From AC-56 sp963702195 (GTDB taxonomy: Bacteria; Actinomycetota; Thermoleophilia; Solirubrobacterales; 70-9): a stretch of DNA of 64,000 nucleotides. Location: positions 1,550,001 through 1,614,000 of the forward strand of contig OY969725.1 of the NCBI GenBank assembly GCA_963702195.1. The letters are read 5' to 3'. Positions 16,764 to 25,337 of this stretch are shown here, piece after piece. Position numbers and translations under genes: made by a program. Each line of letters begins with the position of its first letter. Positions within the stretch are counted from its first letter, which is position 1. The notes under the pieces are model-generated. The model made no database searches. It saw nothing but the letters and a program-made list of their open reading frames with translations, and was not told the DNA's origin.

Positions 16764-17851
16764 GCGTCGCCCGCGACCCAGGGATCACCGAGGCGGCCGC
16801 GGCCCAGGCCGCCGAGGGGCTCGAAGCCAAGGCCGCCGAGCGGCTCGCCGATGCGAGCCTGGCCGGCGGAGAGGACGAGCTCGATTCCTCGTTGCGGCCG
16901 AAGCGCCTCACGGACTTCGTGAACCAGCGGCAGGTGACCGCCCAGCTCGAGGTCTTCATCGAGGCGGCGAAGAAGCGTGGCGAGCCGCTCGACCACGTGC
17001 TGCTGGCCGGCCCTCCGGGGCTGGGCAAGACTTCGCTGGCGAACATCGTGGCCGCCGAGCTCGGCGTCTCGCTCGTCCAGACGGCGGGCCCGGCGCTCGA
17101 GCGCAAGGCGGACATCGCCGCGTTCCTCACGGCGCTCGAGCCCGGATCGGTGTTCTTCATCGACGAGATCCACCGGCTGGGCCGTGCGATCGAGGAGACG
17201 CTCTATCCGGCGATGGAGGAGCGACGCCTGCCGGTGGTGCTCGGCCAGGGAGCGGGGGCGCGGACCGTGACGCTCGATCTGCCGGCGTTCACGCTGGTCG
17301 GTGCCACCACGCGAACGGGGCTCCTGACGACCCCGCTTCGCGACCGCTTCGGCGTCTGCCACCGCCTCGAGCACTACGCGCCGGACGACCTGGCCCGCAT
17401 CGTGCGCCGCTCAGCGCAGATTCTCGGCATCGAGGTCGAGGCCGACGGCGAGCGCGAGATCGCCGAGCGCTCGCGCGGGACGCCGCGGGTGGCCAACCGG
17501 CTGCTGAGGAGGGTGCGCGATTTCGCCGAGGTCCGCGGCGCGGGCGTGGTGACCGGCGATGTCGCGCGCGAGGCGCTGGGGCTGCTCGAGGTGGACGCGG
17601 CCGGTCTCGACCGTCACGACCGCACGATCCTCGACGCGATCGCGACAAAGTTCTCCGGCGGGCCGGTCGGCCTCTCGACACTGGCCGCGGCGGTCGACGA
17701 GGAGCAGGACACGATCGAGGACGTCTACGAGCCTTACCTGCTCCAGCAGGGCCTGATCAAGCGGACCCCTCGCGGGCGCGTGATCACCGAGCGCGGCTTC
17801 GATCACCTGGGGCTCCCGGTCCCCGAGAGCTCGGCCGCCAGCCTCTTCTGA
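16760..17851 (+). CDS. ruvB: Holliday junction branch migration ATPase RuvB
   Basis: 363 residues, AAA+ motor that pumps DNA through the RuvA-held junction. Walker A is GPPGLGKTSLAN near residue 83, Walker B is FFIDEIHRL, sensor 1 is LVGATTRTGLL, and the arginine-finger region is TTPLRDRFG. The C-terminal winged helix ends with RTPRGRVITERGFDHLG. The N-terminus is about 25 residues longer than in E. coli (Ala/Glu-rich). GTG start overlaps the ruvA stop. Confidence 0.98.
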   Translation: MSVARDPGITEAAAAQAAEGLEAKAAERLADASLAGGEDELDSSLRPKRLTDFVNQRQVTAQLEVFIEAAKKRGEPLDHVLLAGPPGLGKTSLANIVAAELGVSLVQTAGPALERKADIAAFLTALEPGSVFFIDEIHRLGRAIEETLYPAMEERRLPVVLGQGAGARTVTLDLPAFTLVGATTRTGLLTTPLRDRFGVCHRLEHYAPDDLARIVRRSAQILGIEVEADGEREIAERSRGTPRVANRLLRRVRDFAEVRGAGVVTGDVAREALGLLEVDAAGLDRHDRTILDAIATKFSGGPVGLSTLAAAVDEEQDTIEDVYEPYLLQQGLIKRTPRGRVITERGFDHLGLPVPESSAASLF

Positions 17852-17870
17852 GCAGGCACGGCACCATCGC

Positions 17871-17876
17871 TACGCT
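17871..17876 (+). promoter_or_regulatory. -10 box TACGCT (leaderless start of the zinc-ribbon/PAS gene)
   Basis: TACGCT lies 7 bases before the GTG at 17884; there is no ribosome binding site in between. Confidence 0.5.
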
Positions 17877-17883
17877 TACGCTC

Positions 17884-18369
17884 GTGCCGTTCTTCATCTG
17901 TCCGAACTGCGGGAACCGAGAGCTGAGCACGGAGCGGACGGCGGGGATGTCGTCGAGGCCCAAGGGCTGCTCCAAGTGCGGATTCGGGTTCATCTTCGAG
18001 CTGCTCGACGACTACTACCCGGCGCCTGAGGCCGCGTTCTTCACCTGCGACCAGGAGGCCAGGGTGCTGGACGTCGGCAGGGGCGGCTTCGAGCTCACCG
18101 GATTGAAGGACGAGCAGGTCATCGGCAGGCCCGTCCAGGAGGTGCTCGGCCTGCAGTGGGTTGACGAGGGGGACGGCGGGCAGACCGCCGATGTCAACAA
18201 CGACGGCGTCACCGACCCGATCGAGACAACCCTCGAGTGGGGTGTCCGGTCGCTCGGCAAGCGCGTGCACGTGAACGCCGAGGGCGACCTGCCCGCGGAG
18301 GCGGTCGCCGACCTCTTTCCGGCCTACGACGACGACGGCGGGCTGCTGTTGGTGCTCACGCCCCGGTAG
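17884..18369 (+). CDS. Zinc-ribbon plus PAS-like domain protein, function unknown
   Basis: 161 residues. The N-terminus is a zinc ribbon with CPNC near residue 6 and CSKC near residue 29. From about residue 50 a PAS-like domain follows (FFTCDQEARVLDVGRGGFEL, then TGLKDEQVIGRPVQEVLGL). Between them an acidic DGGQTADVNNDGVTDP stretch interrupts the fold. No histidine kinase or enzymatic output is attached. It lies between ruvB and secDF, where many bacteria have yajC, so it could be a local regulator or an accessory factor; that is speculation. GTG start after a TACGCT box. Confidence 0.65.
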   Translation: MPFFICPNCGNRELSTERTAGMSSRPKGCSKCGFGFIFELLDDYYPAPEAAFFTCDQEARVLDVGRGGFELTGLKDEQVIGRPVQEVLGLQWVDEGDGGQTADVNNDGVTDPIETTLEWGVRSLGKRVHVNAEGDLPAEAVADLFPAYDDDGGLLLVLTPR

Positions 18370-18449
18370 CTTTGGGCCGGGAGAGCGCCGGATCCCACGA
18401 AGGCGCGCGCGAGGGCGAGGAGCAAGGAACCACTTGATGTTCGAGGCCG

Positions 18450-21389
18450 ATGGGTAGCCGACGCCGAAACCTGTTCATCATCCTGCTGGTCCTCGCGCTG
18501 CTGATCGCGTCGGGGCTCGTGATCGCCACCAAGGCCACCGTCCTGGGGCTCGACCTCAAGGGCGGGACGCAGCTCGTGTACGAGGCGCGCGGGACCAACG
18601 CGGTTCCCAATCCGAGCGGGGCCGACATCGACCGGGCGATCAACATCATCCGTACGCGGACCGACAAGTTCGGCGTCTCGGAGCCGGAGATCTCGAGGAT
18701 CGGCGCAACCGGCATCCAGGTTGGCCTACCGGCCGTCCAGAACGCGCAGCAGGCGATCGACCAGGTCGGGAAGACGGCGCAGCTCTACTTCTACGACCTG
18801 GAGGCGAACATCATCCCTCCCAAGGGGGCGCCGAAGGATCCGACGGCTCCGCCTCAACCGGTGGATCCGCGCAGAACCTACACGCTCCCAGACCTGTGGA
18901 CCGCGGTGAACTTCGCCTCCAAGCAGAAGCCGGAGTGCTTCGAGAACAACTGCACAACGACGGGTCCGACCTACTACCTCTTCGACAAGAAGTCGCACAA
19001 GCTGCTCTCGGGCCCGGCGGAGAGGAAAAAGGGGTCGAAGCCCTTCGAGGACCTCTTCCTCCCGTTCCCGAACGGCAAGAAGCCACCCGGGTCGGTGATC
19101 AAGGCCGTGCCCCAGGGAACGCTCGTCGCGGCGGCGCCCAACAGCCCGTCGCTGACCCTCTCACAGCAGGAGCTTGCCAACTCGCCGCAGTTCGTCCTCA
19201 AGGACAGGCCGGCACTCAATGGCTCGGAGATCAGCAACCCGCAGCAGCAGCTCGATCAGACGACCAACCAGCCAAACGTGACCTTCGACTTCTCCGGCGA
19301 CGGCCAGGCGGCCTTCCAGGCGGTCACAAAGACGATCGCCGAGCGCGGTAGGGCCTCGGCGCCGCCTGGGACGTTCTCCTCCGCGCAGTCCTCCCAGTAC
19401 TCCCAGCACTTCGCGATCGTGCTGGACAACCAGGTCTTCTCGGATCCGATCATCGACTTCAACGAGAACCCGACGGGGATCGACGGCCGCCAGGGCGCGC
19501 AGATCTCGGGCAACTTCACGATCAGCTCGGCGCAGGACCTCGCCACGATCCTCCAGACCGGCGCGTTGCCGGTGAACCTCGTCCTGGTCAGCCAGAGCAC
19601 GGTCTCGGCGACGCTCGGCCAGCAGGCGCTCCACGAGGGCATCAAGGCCGGGATCATCGGCCTCGCGGTCATCGTCATCTTCCTGCTCCTCTATTACCGC
19701 CTGCTCGGCGCGGTGGCCGTCCTCGGCCTGGCGGTCTACGGAGTCTTCTTCTTCGCCCTGGTGAAGCTGATCCCGATCACCCTGACGCTGCCCGGGATAG
19801 CGGGGTTGATCCTGACTATCGGGGTGGCGGCCGACGCCAACATCGTCATCTTCGAGCGGATAAAGGAGGAGGCGAGAGCCGGGCGATCGCCGCTGTCGGC
19901 GATCGCGCAGGGTTACCGCAAGGGCATCGCGACGATCATCGACGCGAACGTCATCACCCTGTTCACGGCGTTCATCCTCTTCGTGCTCGCGACCGCCGGG
20001 GTCAAGGGGTTCGCGTTCACGCTGGGCGTTGGAACGCTCGTGTCGCTGTTCACCGCGGTGCTGTTCACCCAGGCGGTTCTGGGCACGCTGGGGCGCACCA
20101 AGGCCTTCCAAACACCGCGGGCTCTGGGCGCCGGACCGCAACGGGCGCGATGGCACTTCGACTTCAGCGGCGCGAGCCGGTGGTTCTTCTCGCTCTCGGG
20201 ATGCATCCTGACCATCGGGGCGATCTCGTTCGCGGTCAATCAGCTGAACCTCGGCATCGACTTCACCTCGGGCGCCAAGGTCACCGCGAGCCTCGACAAG
20301 CCCGCCACTGTCGATCAGGTCCGGACCGCGCTCGAGGACGCTGGCGTCGACAACGCATCGAGCGCCGCGATCCAGAGCGTCGACAACCCGAAGCTGGGCC
20401 AGAACGTGATCGAGATCCAGGGGAAGATCCCGGTCCAGCAGGTAAACAAGACCGTCAAGAACACGCTCGACAAGGACTTCGGGCTGAAGGGCGGCGAGAA
20501 CGGGTTCAACGGAACCACCGTCGGGCCGACCTTCGGTGCGCAGGTCGCCAAGAGCGCGGTGATCGCGATCATCTTCTCCCTGCTGGTCATCGCGGCGTAC
20601 ATGGCGATCCGGTTCGAGCCCAAGTACGCGATCCCGGTGATCATCGCGCTGATCCACGACATCCTGATCACCGGCGGCGTGTACTCGCTCACCGGCAGGG
20701 AGGTGACCAGCGGCACGGTCGCGGCCTTCTTGACCATCCTCGGTTACTCGATGTACGACACCGTCATCGTCTTCGACCGAATACGCGAGAACGTGCCGCG
20801 CATGCCGCGCGCCGCCTTCTCCCAGATCGCCAACAAGTCGATGAGCGAGGTGCTCACCCGGTCGCTGATCACGGGGAGCTCGACCCTCTTCCTGATCGTG
20901 GTGCTCTACATCTTCGGCGGGGCGACGCTCCAGGACTTCGCCTTCGCGATGGGCATCGGAGTGCTGTCGGGCGCCTACTCGTCGATCTTCATCGCCACGC
21001 CGGTGCTGACCCACTGGAAGGAGCGTGAGCCCGCGTACAAGGCGCGCCGTCAGCGGCTGGTCGACGAGATGGGCCACCTGCCCACGTTCCCGGAGGACAA
21101 CGTCGTGGCCAAGCTCGGCGACGCCGAGTCCGCCCTCCCCGGCCCGGCCGTCGCGGCGGCCGCGGCCGCCGAGCCGGCACCCACGGCCACGGCGGTTGCC
21201 GAGAGACCGGAGGTCGAGCCCGAACCAGAGCCCACGGAGGTGGACGGGACAGACGGCACCGCGGCCCAGGAGCGCGAGCCCGAGAGCGCGCCCGCACAGG
21301 GCGACGGCGCAAAGGCGGAGCGGGCTCAGCGCGAGCAGCGCCGCAAGCGGCAATCGCGCCGCCGGCGAAAGCACGGGAGGCATCGATGA
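18450..21389 (+). CDS. secDF: Fused protein translocase subunit SecDF
   Basis: 979 residues; SecD (about 1-560) and SecF (about 565-900) in one chain with about 12 membrane helices. SecD shows LGLDLKGGTQLVYEA after helix 1, a large periplasmic domain and the ADANIVIFERIKEEARAG motif. SecF shows LGIDFTSGAKVTA and the YDTVIVFDRIRENV motif. It uses the proton gradient to finish protein export with SecYEG-SecA. The C-terminal 80 residues are a cytoplasmic Ala/Pro/Glu tail ending in a cluster of Arg and Lys. A tiny 6-codon frame overlaps its start (18437-18457). yajC is absent upstream. Confidence 0.96.
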   Translation: MGSRRRNLFIILLVLALLIASGLVIATKATVLGLDLKGGTQLVYEARGTNAVPNPSGADIDRAINIIRTRTDKFGVSEPEISRIGATGIQVGLPAVQNAQQAIDQVGKTAQLYFYDLEANIIPPKGAPKDPTAPPQPVDPRRTYTLPDLWTAVNFASKQKPECFENNCTTTGPTYYLFDKKSHKLLSGPAERKKGSKPFEDLFLPFPNGKKPPGSVIKAVPQGTLVAAAPNSPSLTLSQQELANSPQFVLKDRPALNGSEISNPQQQLDQTTNQPNVTFDFSGDGQAAFQAVTKTIAERGRASAPPGTFSSAQSSQYSQHFAIVLDNQVFSDPIIDFNENPTGIDGRQGAQISGNFTISSAQDLATILQTGALPVNLVLVSQSTVSATLGQQALHEGIKAGIIGLAVIVIFLLLYYRLLGAVAVLGLAVYGVFFFALVKLIPITLTLPGIAGLILTIGVAADANIVIFERIKEEARAGRSPLSAIAQGYRKGIATIIDANVITLFTAFILFVLATAGVKGFAFTLGVGTLVSLFTAVLFTQAVLGTLGRTKAFQTPRALGAGPQRARWHFDFSGASRWFFSLSGCILTIGAISFAVNQLNLGIDFTSGAKVTASLDKPATVDQVRTALEDAGVDNASSAAIQSVDNPKLGQNVIEIQGKIPVQQVNKTVKNTLDKDFGLKGGENGFNGTTVGPTFGAQVAKSAVIAIIFSLLVIAAYMAIRFEPKYAIPVIIALIHDILITGGVYSLTGREVTSGTVAAFLTILGYSMYDTVIVFDRIRENVPRMPRAAFSQIANKSMSEVLTRSLITGSSTLFLIVVLYIFGGATLQDFAFAMGIGVLSGAYSSIFIATPVLTHWKEREPAYKARRQRLVDEMGHLPTFPEDNVVAKLGDAESALPGPAVAAAAAAEPAPTATAVAERPEVEPEPEPTEVDGTDGTAAQEREPESAPAQGDGAKAERAQREQRRKRQSRRRRKHGRHR

Positions 21390-21405
21390 GCGAGGGGGCC
21401 AACTG

Positions 21406-21675
21406 ATGGCCGCGGTGGTGTGGTTCACGATCGCCGTCGCCCTGTGGCACTTCACGGTGTTCCTGCCGGATCGCTTCTGGGCGGGCATCGTCGGGGCACT
21501 GCTCGGCGCCGTGGCCGGCGGGATGGTCACCGGGGCGATCTTCCAGATCGCGTCGGGCCGCTCGATCGGCGTCACGGACCTAGGCACGGTGCTCGTCGCG
21601 ATCCCCGGCACCTTGATCGGGGTGGCGATCATCTACGCGATCGGGGTGCGCCGGGAGCACCTCGCCGCGGAGTGA
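21406..21675 (+). CDS. Small membrane protein, hypothetical
   Basis: 89 residues with three hydrophobic segments (WFTIAVALWHFTVF; WAGIVGALLGAVAGGMVTGAIF; VLVAIPGTLIGVAIIYAIG). The Gly-rich middle helix is like the GlsB/YeaQ/YmgE family, but the match is too weak for a firm call. It starts 16 bases after secDF with a GAGGGGG ribosome binding site, so it belongs to the secDF operon. Confidence 0.65.
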   Translation: MAAVVWFTIAVALWHFTVFLPDRFWAGIVGALLGAVAGGMVTGAIFQIASGRSIGVTDLGTVLVAIPGTLIGVAIIYAIGVRREHLAAE

Positions 21676-21677
21676 AG

Positions 21678-21697
21678 GGCGGCGACTTTGTCGTCGC
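21678..21697 (+). repeat. 20-base dispersed repeat, copy 1 (GGCGGCGACTTTGTCGTCGC)
   Basis: The same 20 bases occur at 41893-41912 in the pyr leader, both on the plus strand. The core CGACTTTGTCG is an inverted repeat. It begins 3 bases after the stop of the preceding gene. Confidence 0.6.
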
Positions 21698-21705
21698 CGA
21701 GCCAA

Positions 21706-21750
21706 CGATGGACGGATAACCGCACACATAGTGCGGGAATGCATCCATCG
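21706..21750. repeat. 45-base palindromic repeat, copy 1
   Basis: Outer arms CGATGGA and TCCATCG (7 bases, perfect) enclose inner arms CCGCAC and GTGCGG around ACATA. A second copy of the same length and layout is at 51972-52016. Confidence 0.6.
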
Positions 21751-21771
21751 TCATCGCGACTTCGCGTCGAG

Positions 21772-21804
21772 GCAATCCGCGCCCGACAGGTGGGCGCGGA
21801 TTGC
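21772..21804. terminator. Strong hairpin between convergent genes
   Basis: A perfect 13-base inverted repeat (GCAATCCGCGCCC and its complement) with a 7-base loop, in the 304-base gap between the secDF operon and the convergent OsmC-like gene. It may terminate transcription from both directions. There is no T run. Confidence 0.5.
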
Positions 21805-21871
21805 GCTGAGCGGGCCCAGGGGGTCTCGATCTGTCCTGCCGGTGTCCTTTGCGAGGACTCTTGGAACGGAT

Positions 21872-21906
21872 GGTCGGAAATCAACCTATACGGTCGAAAA
21901 TCAACC
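21872..21906 (+). repeat. Pair of 15-base direct repeats 20 bases apart
   Basis: GGTCGGAAATCAACC at 21872-21886 and GGTCGAAAATCAACC at 21892-21906 differ at one base. The 20-base period is close to two DNA turns, as for a tandem protein-binding site. No gene is seen here. Confidence 0.45.
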
Positions 21907-21979
21907 CGCCGCATCAGGCGCCGGTCCTCGCTGCCTGGCCGGCGGCGATTCGACCCAACGGTTGCGTGAGGAATAGCGG

Positions 21980-22471
21980 CTACTTAGTCACGATCGCCGG
22001 CGGCTCGCGCAGCGTCTGAAGGACGGTGCAGTAGCGCTCGGTCTTCTCCTTGAGCGATTCGATCTCCGCCGGATCGGCGCCCGGGGCGTCGACATCCAGG
22101 CTGAGCCGGATCGCGTCGAAGCCGACCTTGGCCTCGCGCGAGACGCCGAGCGTGCCGCGAAGGTCCAGATCGCCCTCCACTGTGATCTCGATGCTCTCGG
22201 TCTCGATGCCCATGGCGGCGGCAACCATCTGGCAGGTGACCTGCGCGCATGCGGCGAGAGCACCGAGCAGGAGGTCACCTGAGCAGGCCGCGGTGCCCGG
22301 GCCGCCGACCCCGGCGTGCGCCTGCGCGTCTTGAATTGCCTGTCCCGTCTCCACGGAGCAGGCGACCGGCGTGTCCGTCTCGGTCGCCCTGGCGACGAGG
22401 GTGATCCGCGCCTCGCCCGGCTCCTCGCGGTAGCGGTCCTTGATCGGCGCCTGGGCGGCTCGTAGGTCCAT
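21980..22471 (-). CDS. OsmC-family protein
   Basis: 163 residues, OsmC/Ohr fold. The family's redox cysteines are present: one in TAACSGDLLLGALAAC near residues 61-73 and the second within AACAQVTCQMVAAAMG. Members with two such Cys reduce organic hydroperoxides. Function beyond that family level is inference. A clear ribosome binding site (GGAGG) precedes ATG 22471. No OhrR-type regulator is next to it. Confidence 0.85.
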   Translation of the reverse strand: MDLRAAQAPIKDRYREEPGEARITLVARATETDTPVACSVETGQAIQDAQAHAGVGGPGTAACSGDLLLGALAACAQVTCQMVAAAMGIETESIEITVEGDLDLRGTLGVSREAKVGFDAIRLSLDVDAPGADPAEIESLKEKTERYCTVLQTLREPPAIVTK

Positions 22472-22545
22472 CGCTCCTCCGTTGCTCGACGTGGGCTCCT
22501 GCAGCCTAATCAGGCAAGGGGGAGAGTTCCGTCCAGGCTCGTTCT

Positions 22546-22551
22546 TAGCCT
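22546..22551 (+). promoter_or_regulatory. -10 box TAGCCT of recJ (leaderless)
   Basis: TAGCCT is 6 bases before the GTG start of recJ at 22558. Confidence 0.45.
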
Positions 22552-22557
22552 GGCGTC

Positions 22558-25152
22558 GTGGCTGCGTCCGCCTCGGAGACCGTCAAGCGAGCGTTTTCGC
22601 TCGAGCCGTTCCGTTACGCGGAGGCCCGAGCACTCATGGAGGCGCTTGGATTGCCGGAGCCCATCGCCGTGACCCTCGTCCGCCGCGGCTACCGGACCGC
22701 GGACGAGGCGCGTGCCTTCCTGGAGGCGTCCGAGACGCATGATCCGTTCGAGTTCGAGTCGATGCGGGAGATCGTCGCCACGATCGAGCGCGCGGTGGCC
22801 GACGGGCGGAGAATCACCGTCCACGGGGACTACGACTGCGACGGGGTCTCGGCGACGGCGATCCTCGTCCGCGCGCTCCGGGAGCTCGGTGCCGAATGCG
22901 ACTGGTACATCCCGGATCGGATGGGGGACGGCTACGGCCTCACCCGCGACGGCGTGGAGCGGCTGGCCGCGCGAGGGACCGGCCTGCTGATCACCGCCGA
23001 CTGCGGAATCGGATGCGCGGAGGAGGTGGGGGCGGCCCGCGCGGCGGGGCTGGAGGTGATCGTCACCGACCATCACGAGCCCGGGCAGCGCCTCCCGGAC
23101 TGCCCGATCCTTCACCCGCGCCTCGGCGGCTACCCGTTCGGCGAGCTCTGCGCCGCGGGCGTCGTCCACAAGCTCGCTGAAGCGCTCCTCGGGACAGAGG
23201 AGGCGGAGCGAGACCTCGACCTCGTCGCACTTGCCACCGTTGCCGACCTGGTCCCGCTGCGGGGCGAGAACCGGGCCCTCGTTCGCAGGGGGCTCGCGGT
23301 GGCGCGACGCGGAACCCGGATCGGCCTGCGGGCGCTCTGCGAGGCGGCTTCCATGGCGCCCGACCGGCTCGACGAGGGCGATCTCGCGTTTCGCCTCGGC
23401 CCCCGCATCAACGCCGCCGGGCGTCTGTATCGCGCCGATGCGGGCGTCGAGCTGATGCTCACCCCCGATTTGGAGCGCGCCCGTGCGATCGCGGCCGAGC
23501 TCAACCGGGCCAACAGCGAGCGCCGGACGGCCGAGCGCACGGTCGTCGATGGCGCCGAGGCGGCACGCGCCGAGCTGCCCGACGACCTCGCCTCGGCGCC
23601 GGCCCTGGTCCTGGCGGGAACCGAATGGCACCCCGGTGTGGTCGGAATCGCCGCCTCGCGGCTCGCGGAGCGTCACTTCGTTCCGACCGTCCTCATCGGC
23701 GTCGATTCCGAGGGGCGAGGTCGCGGATCGGGCCGGAGCATCCCGGGATTCGACCTGCTGGGCGCGCTCGACGCGTGCTCCGAGCACCTCACCCGTTACG
23801 GAGGCCACCGTGCAGCGGCCGGTCTGGAGATCTCCGCCGAGAGGATCGACGCGTTTCGCGAGGCATTCGTCGCCCACGCGTCGGAGGTCATCGACCGAGA
23901 TCGGCTCGCCCCCACGGAGGCGATCGACGCGGTCGTCGGCGGCGAGAGCCTGGGGCACGACGTAGCCGAGGCCCTGGAGCGACTCGGGCCGTTCGGCATG
24001 GGGAATCCGGGGGTTCGGCTTCTCGTGCCATCGGTCCACGTTCGCGACGTGCGCCCGATGGGCCAGGGCGACAAGCACGCCCGCTTCCGGCTGGAGAGCG
24101 GAGGCAGCTCGGCGCTCGGCGTCGCCTTCGGTGGCAACGGCGAGCTGGCCGAATCGAAGCTCATCAAGCCCGTCGACGTCTCGGTGAAGCTCGAGCTCAA
24201 CGAGTGGAACGGTGCGGTTGAGCCTCGTGTGGTCCTCGGCGAGCTCTACCGGGACGAAGACGACCTCTCGGCGGAGGGAGAGCTCGCCCTTCCAGGCGCC
24301 GAGGAGTGGCTGAGGCGGTTCGAGGCGGAGCGCGAGGCGCCGTTTGATGCCTGGCCCGCACCGGACGGTGCGGGCGATGGGGAGGGGCGCGTGATCGTGG
24401 ACCGGCGGGGGGATTCCGGAGTGGCCACGGTCGCCGCGCTGGCGTCGTGCAGCGAGCCGGTCCTGGTGCTCTGCTCCGACGCTCTGCGGCGGCGCGAGCT
24501 CGTGGAGCGCGCGGCCGCACCCGCCCGGTTCGGCGGCGGGCCGCTGGCGATCGTCTCCGCGAGGCTCGCCGACGAGGCTGCGCGCGCCGGGGTCGAGCAG
24601 GTGCTGTCGGCGGCATGCGGGGTGGCCCTCGCCGATTGGGCCGCACTCGAGCGGATGCCCGCGATGGCCACCGGATTCACGCACGTGGTCGTCGTCGATC
24701 CGCCAGCGTTCCCGCATCTGGGGCGGGCCGCCGCCGCCGGCACCGGGTTCCTGCACGAGTCCTGGGGCCCCGACGACGTCGCGATGGCGTTTCGGGGCCA
24801 CGACGAAGAATGGCCGCGACGCGCTGCGCTCGAGGCGCTGTATCGGCTCCTGCGCGATCGCCAGGCGGCGGTCGCGTCGAGCGGTGCGGCGGCCGCGATC
24901 TCGGAAGCCGAGCTGCGTGAGGCGCTCCACGGGCCGGGCCGCCATCCACGCGCCCCCGAGATCGGGGCCCGCAGGATCCGAGTCCTCGAGGAGATGGGCG
25001 CGGTCGAGTGGGAGCCTGCCGTCACCCCCGCAACCCTGCGCGTCGTATCCTCGGTGGGGAAGGATCTGGAGCGGACGCGGTCCTTCGCCGCCTACCAAGA
25101 ACGGTACGAGGAGGGCAGGCGATTCCTAAGCAGGCGAAGACAACCGAGCTAG
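22558..25152 (+). CDS. recJ: Single-stranded-DNA-specific exonuclease RecJ
   Basis: 864 residues, longer than E. coli RecJ (577). The DHH phosphoesterase core has DYDCDGVSA near residue 91 and VTDHHEPG near residue 170; the DHHA1 part has GTEWHPGVVGIAASRL and the RYGGHRAAAGLEIS motif; an OB-like DNA-binding part follows (DVRPMGQGDKHARFRLES). The last 270 residues are a C-terminal extension with a degenerate helicase-like look (VLVLCSDALRRREL; HVVVVDPPAFPHL). It digests single strands 5' to 3' in repair and recombination. rel follows directly. Confidence 0.93.
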   Translation: MAASASETVKRAFSLEPFRYAEARALMEALGLPEPIAVTLVRRGYRTADEARAFLEASETHDPFEFESMREIVATIERAVADGRRITVHGDYDCDGVSATAILVRALRELGAECDWYIPDRMGDGYGLTRDGVERLAARGTGLLITADCGIGCAEEVGAARAAGLEVIVTDHHEPGQRLPDCPILHPRLGGYPFGELCAAGVVHKLAEALLGTEEAERDLDLVALATVADLVPLRGENRALVRRGLAVARRGTRIGLRALCEAASMAPDRLDEGDLAFRLGPRINAAGRLYRADAGVELMLTPDLERARAIAAELNRANSERRTAERTVVDGAEAARAELPDDLASAPALVLAGTEWHPGVVGIAASRLAERHFVPTVLIGVDSEGRGRGSGRSIPGFDLLGALDACSEHLTRYGGHRAAAGLEISAERIDAFREAFVAHASEVIDRDRLAPTEAIDAVVGGESLGHDVAEALERLGPFGMGNPGVRLLVPSVHVRDVRPMGQGDKHARFRLESGGSSALGVAFGGNGELAESKLIKPVDVSVKLELNEWNGAVEPRVVLGELYRDEDDLSAEGELALPGAEEWLRRFEAEREAPFDAWPAPDGAGDGEGRVIVDRRGDSGVATVAALASCSEPVLVLCSDALRRRELVERAAAPARFGGGPLAIVSARLADEAARAGVEQVLSAACGVALADWAALERMPAMATGFTHVVVVDPPAFPHLGRAAAAGTGFLHESWGPDDVAMAFRGHDEEWPRRAALEALYRLLRDRQAAVASSGAAAAISEAELREALHGPGRHPRAPEIGARRIRVLEEMGAVEWEPAVTPATLRVVSSVGKDLERTRSFAAYQERYEEGRRFLSRRRQPS

Positions 25153-25337
25153 ACAAGGCGAAGCGGACCAAGCCCGCGGCGTCGAAGGACGGCTCGGACG
25201 GCAAGCGCAACGCCGAGCGCTCCGAGGCGAGCAGAGGGCCGAAGGTCAAGGTCCGGCGACCGGCGCGGCGCCGCCCCAAGGACGAGCGGACCGAGACGCC
25301 CCCCGATCGCGAGGGGCACACGCGCGTGGGCGCGGGC

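Noticed and set aside
19161..21632. Long open frame (823 codons) on the minus strand across secDF
   Set aside because: It mirrors secDF, which has clear domains and motifs. High GC at third positions removes stop codons from the opposite strand; the translation has no known motifs and is rich in Arg, Asp and Gly.
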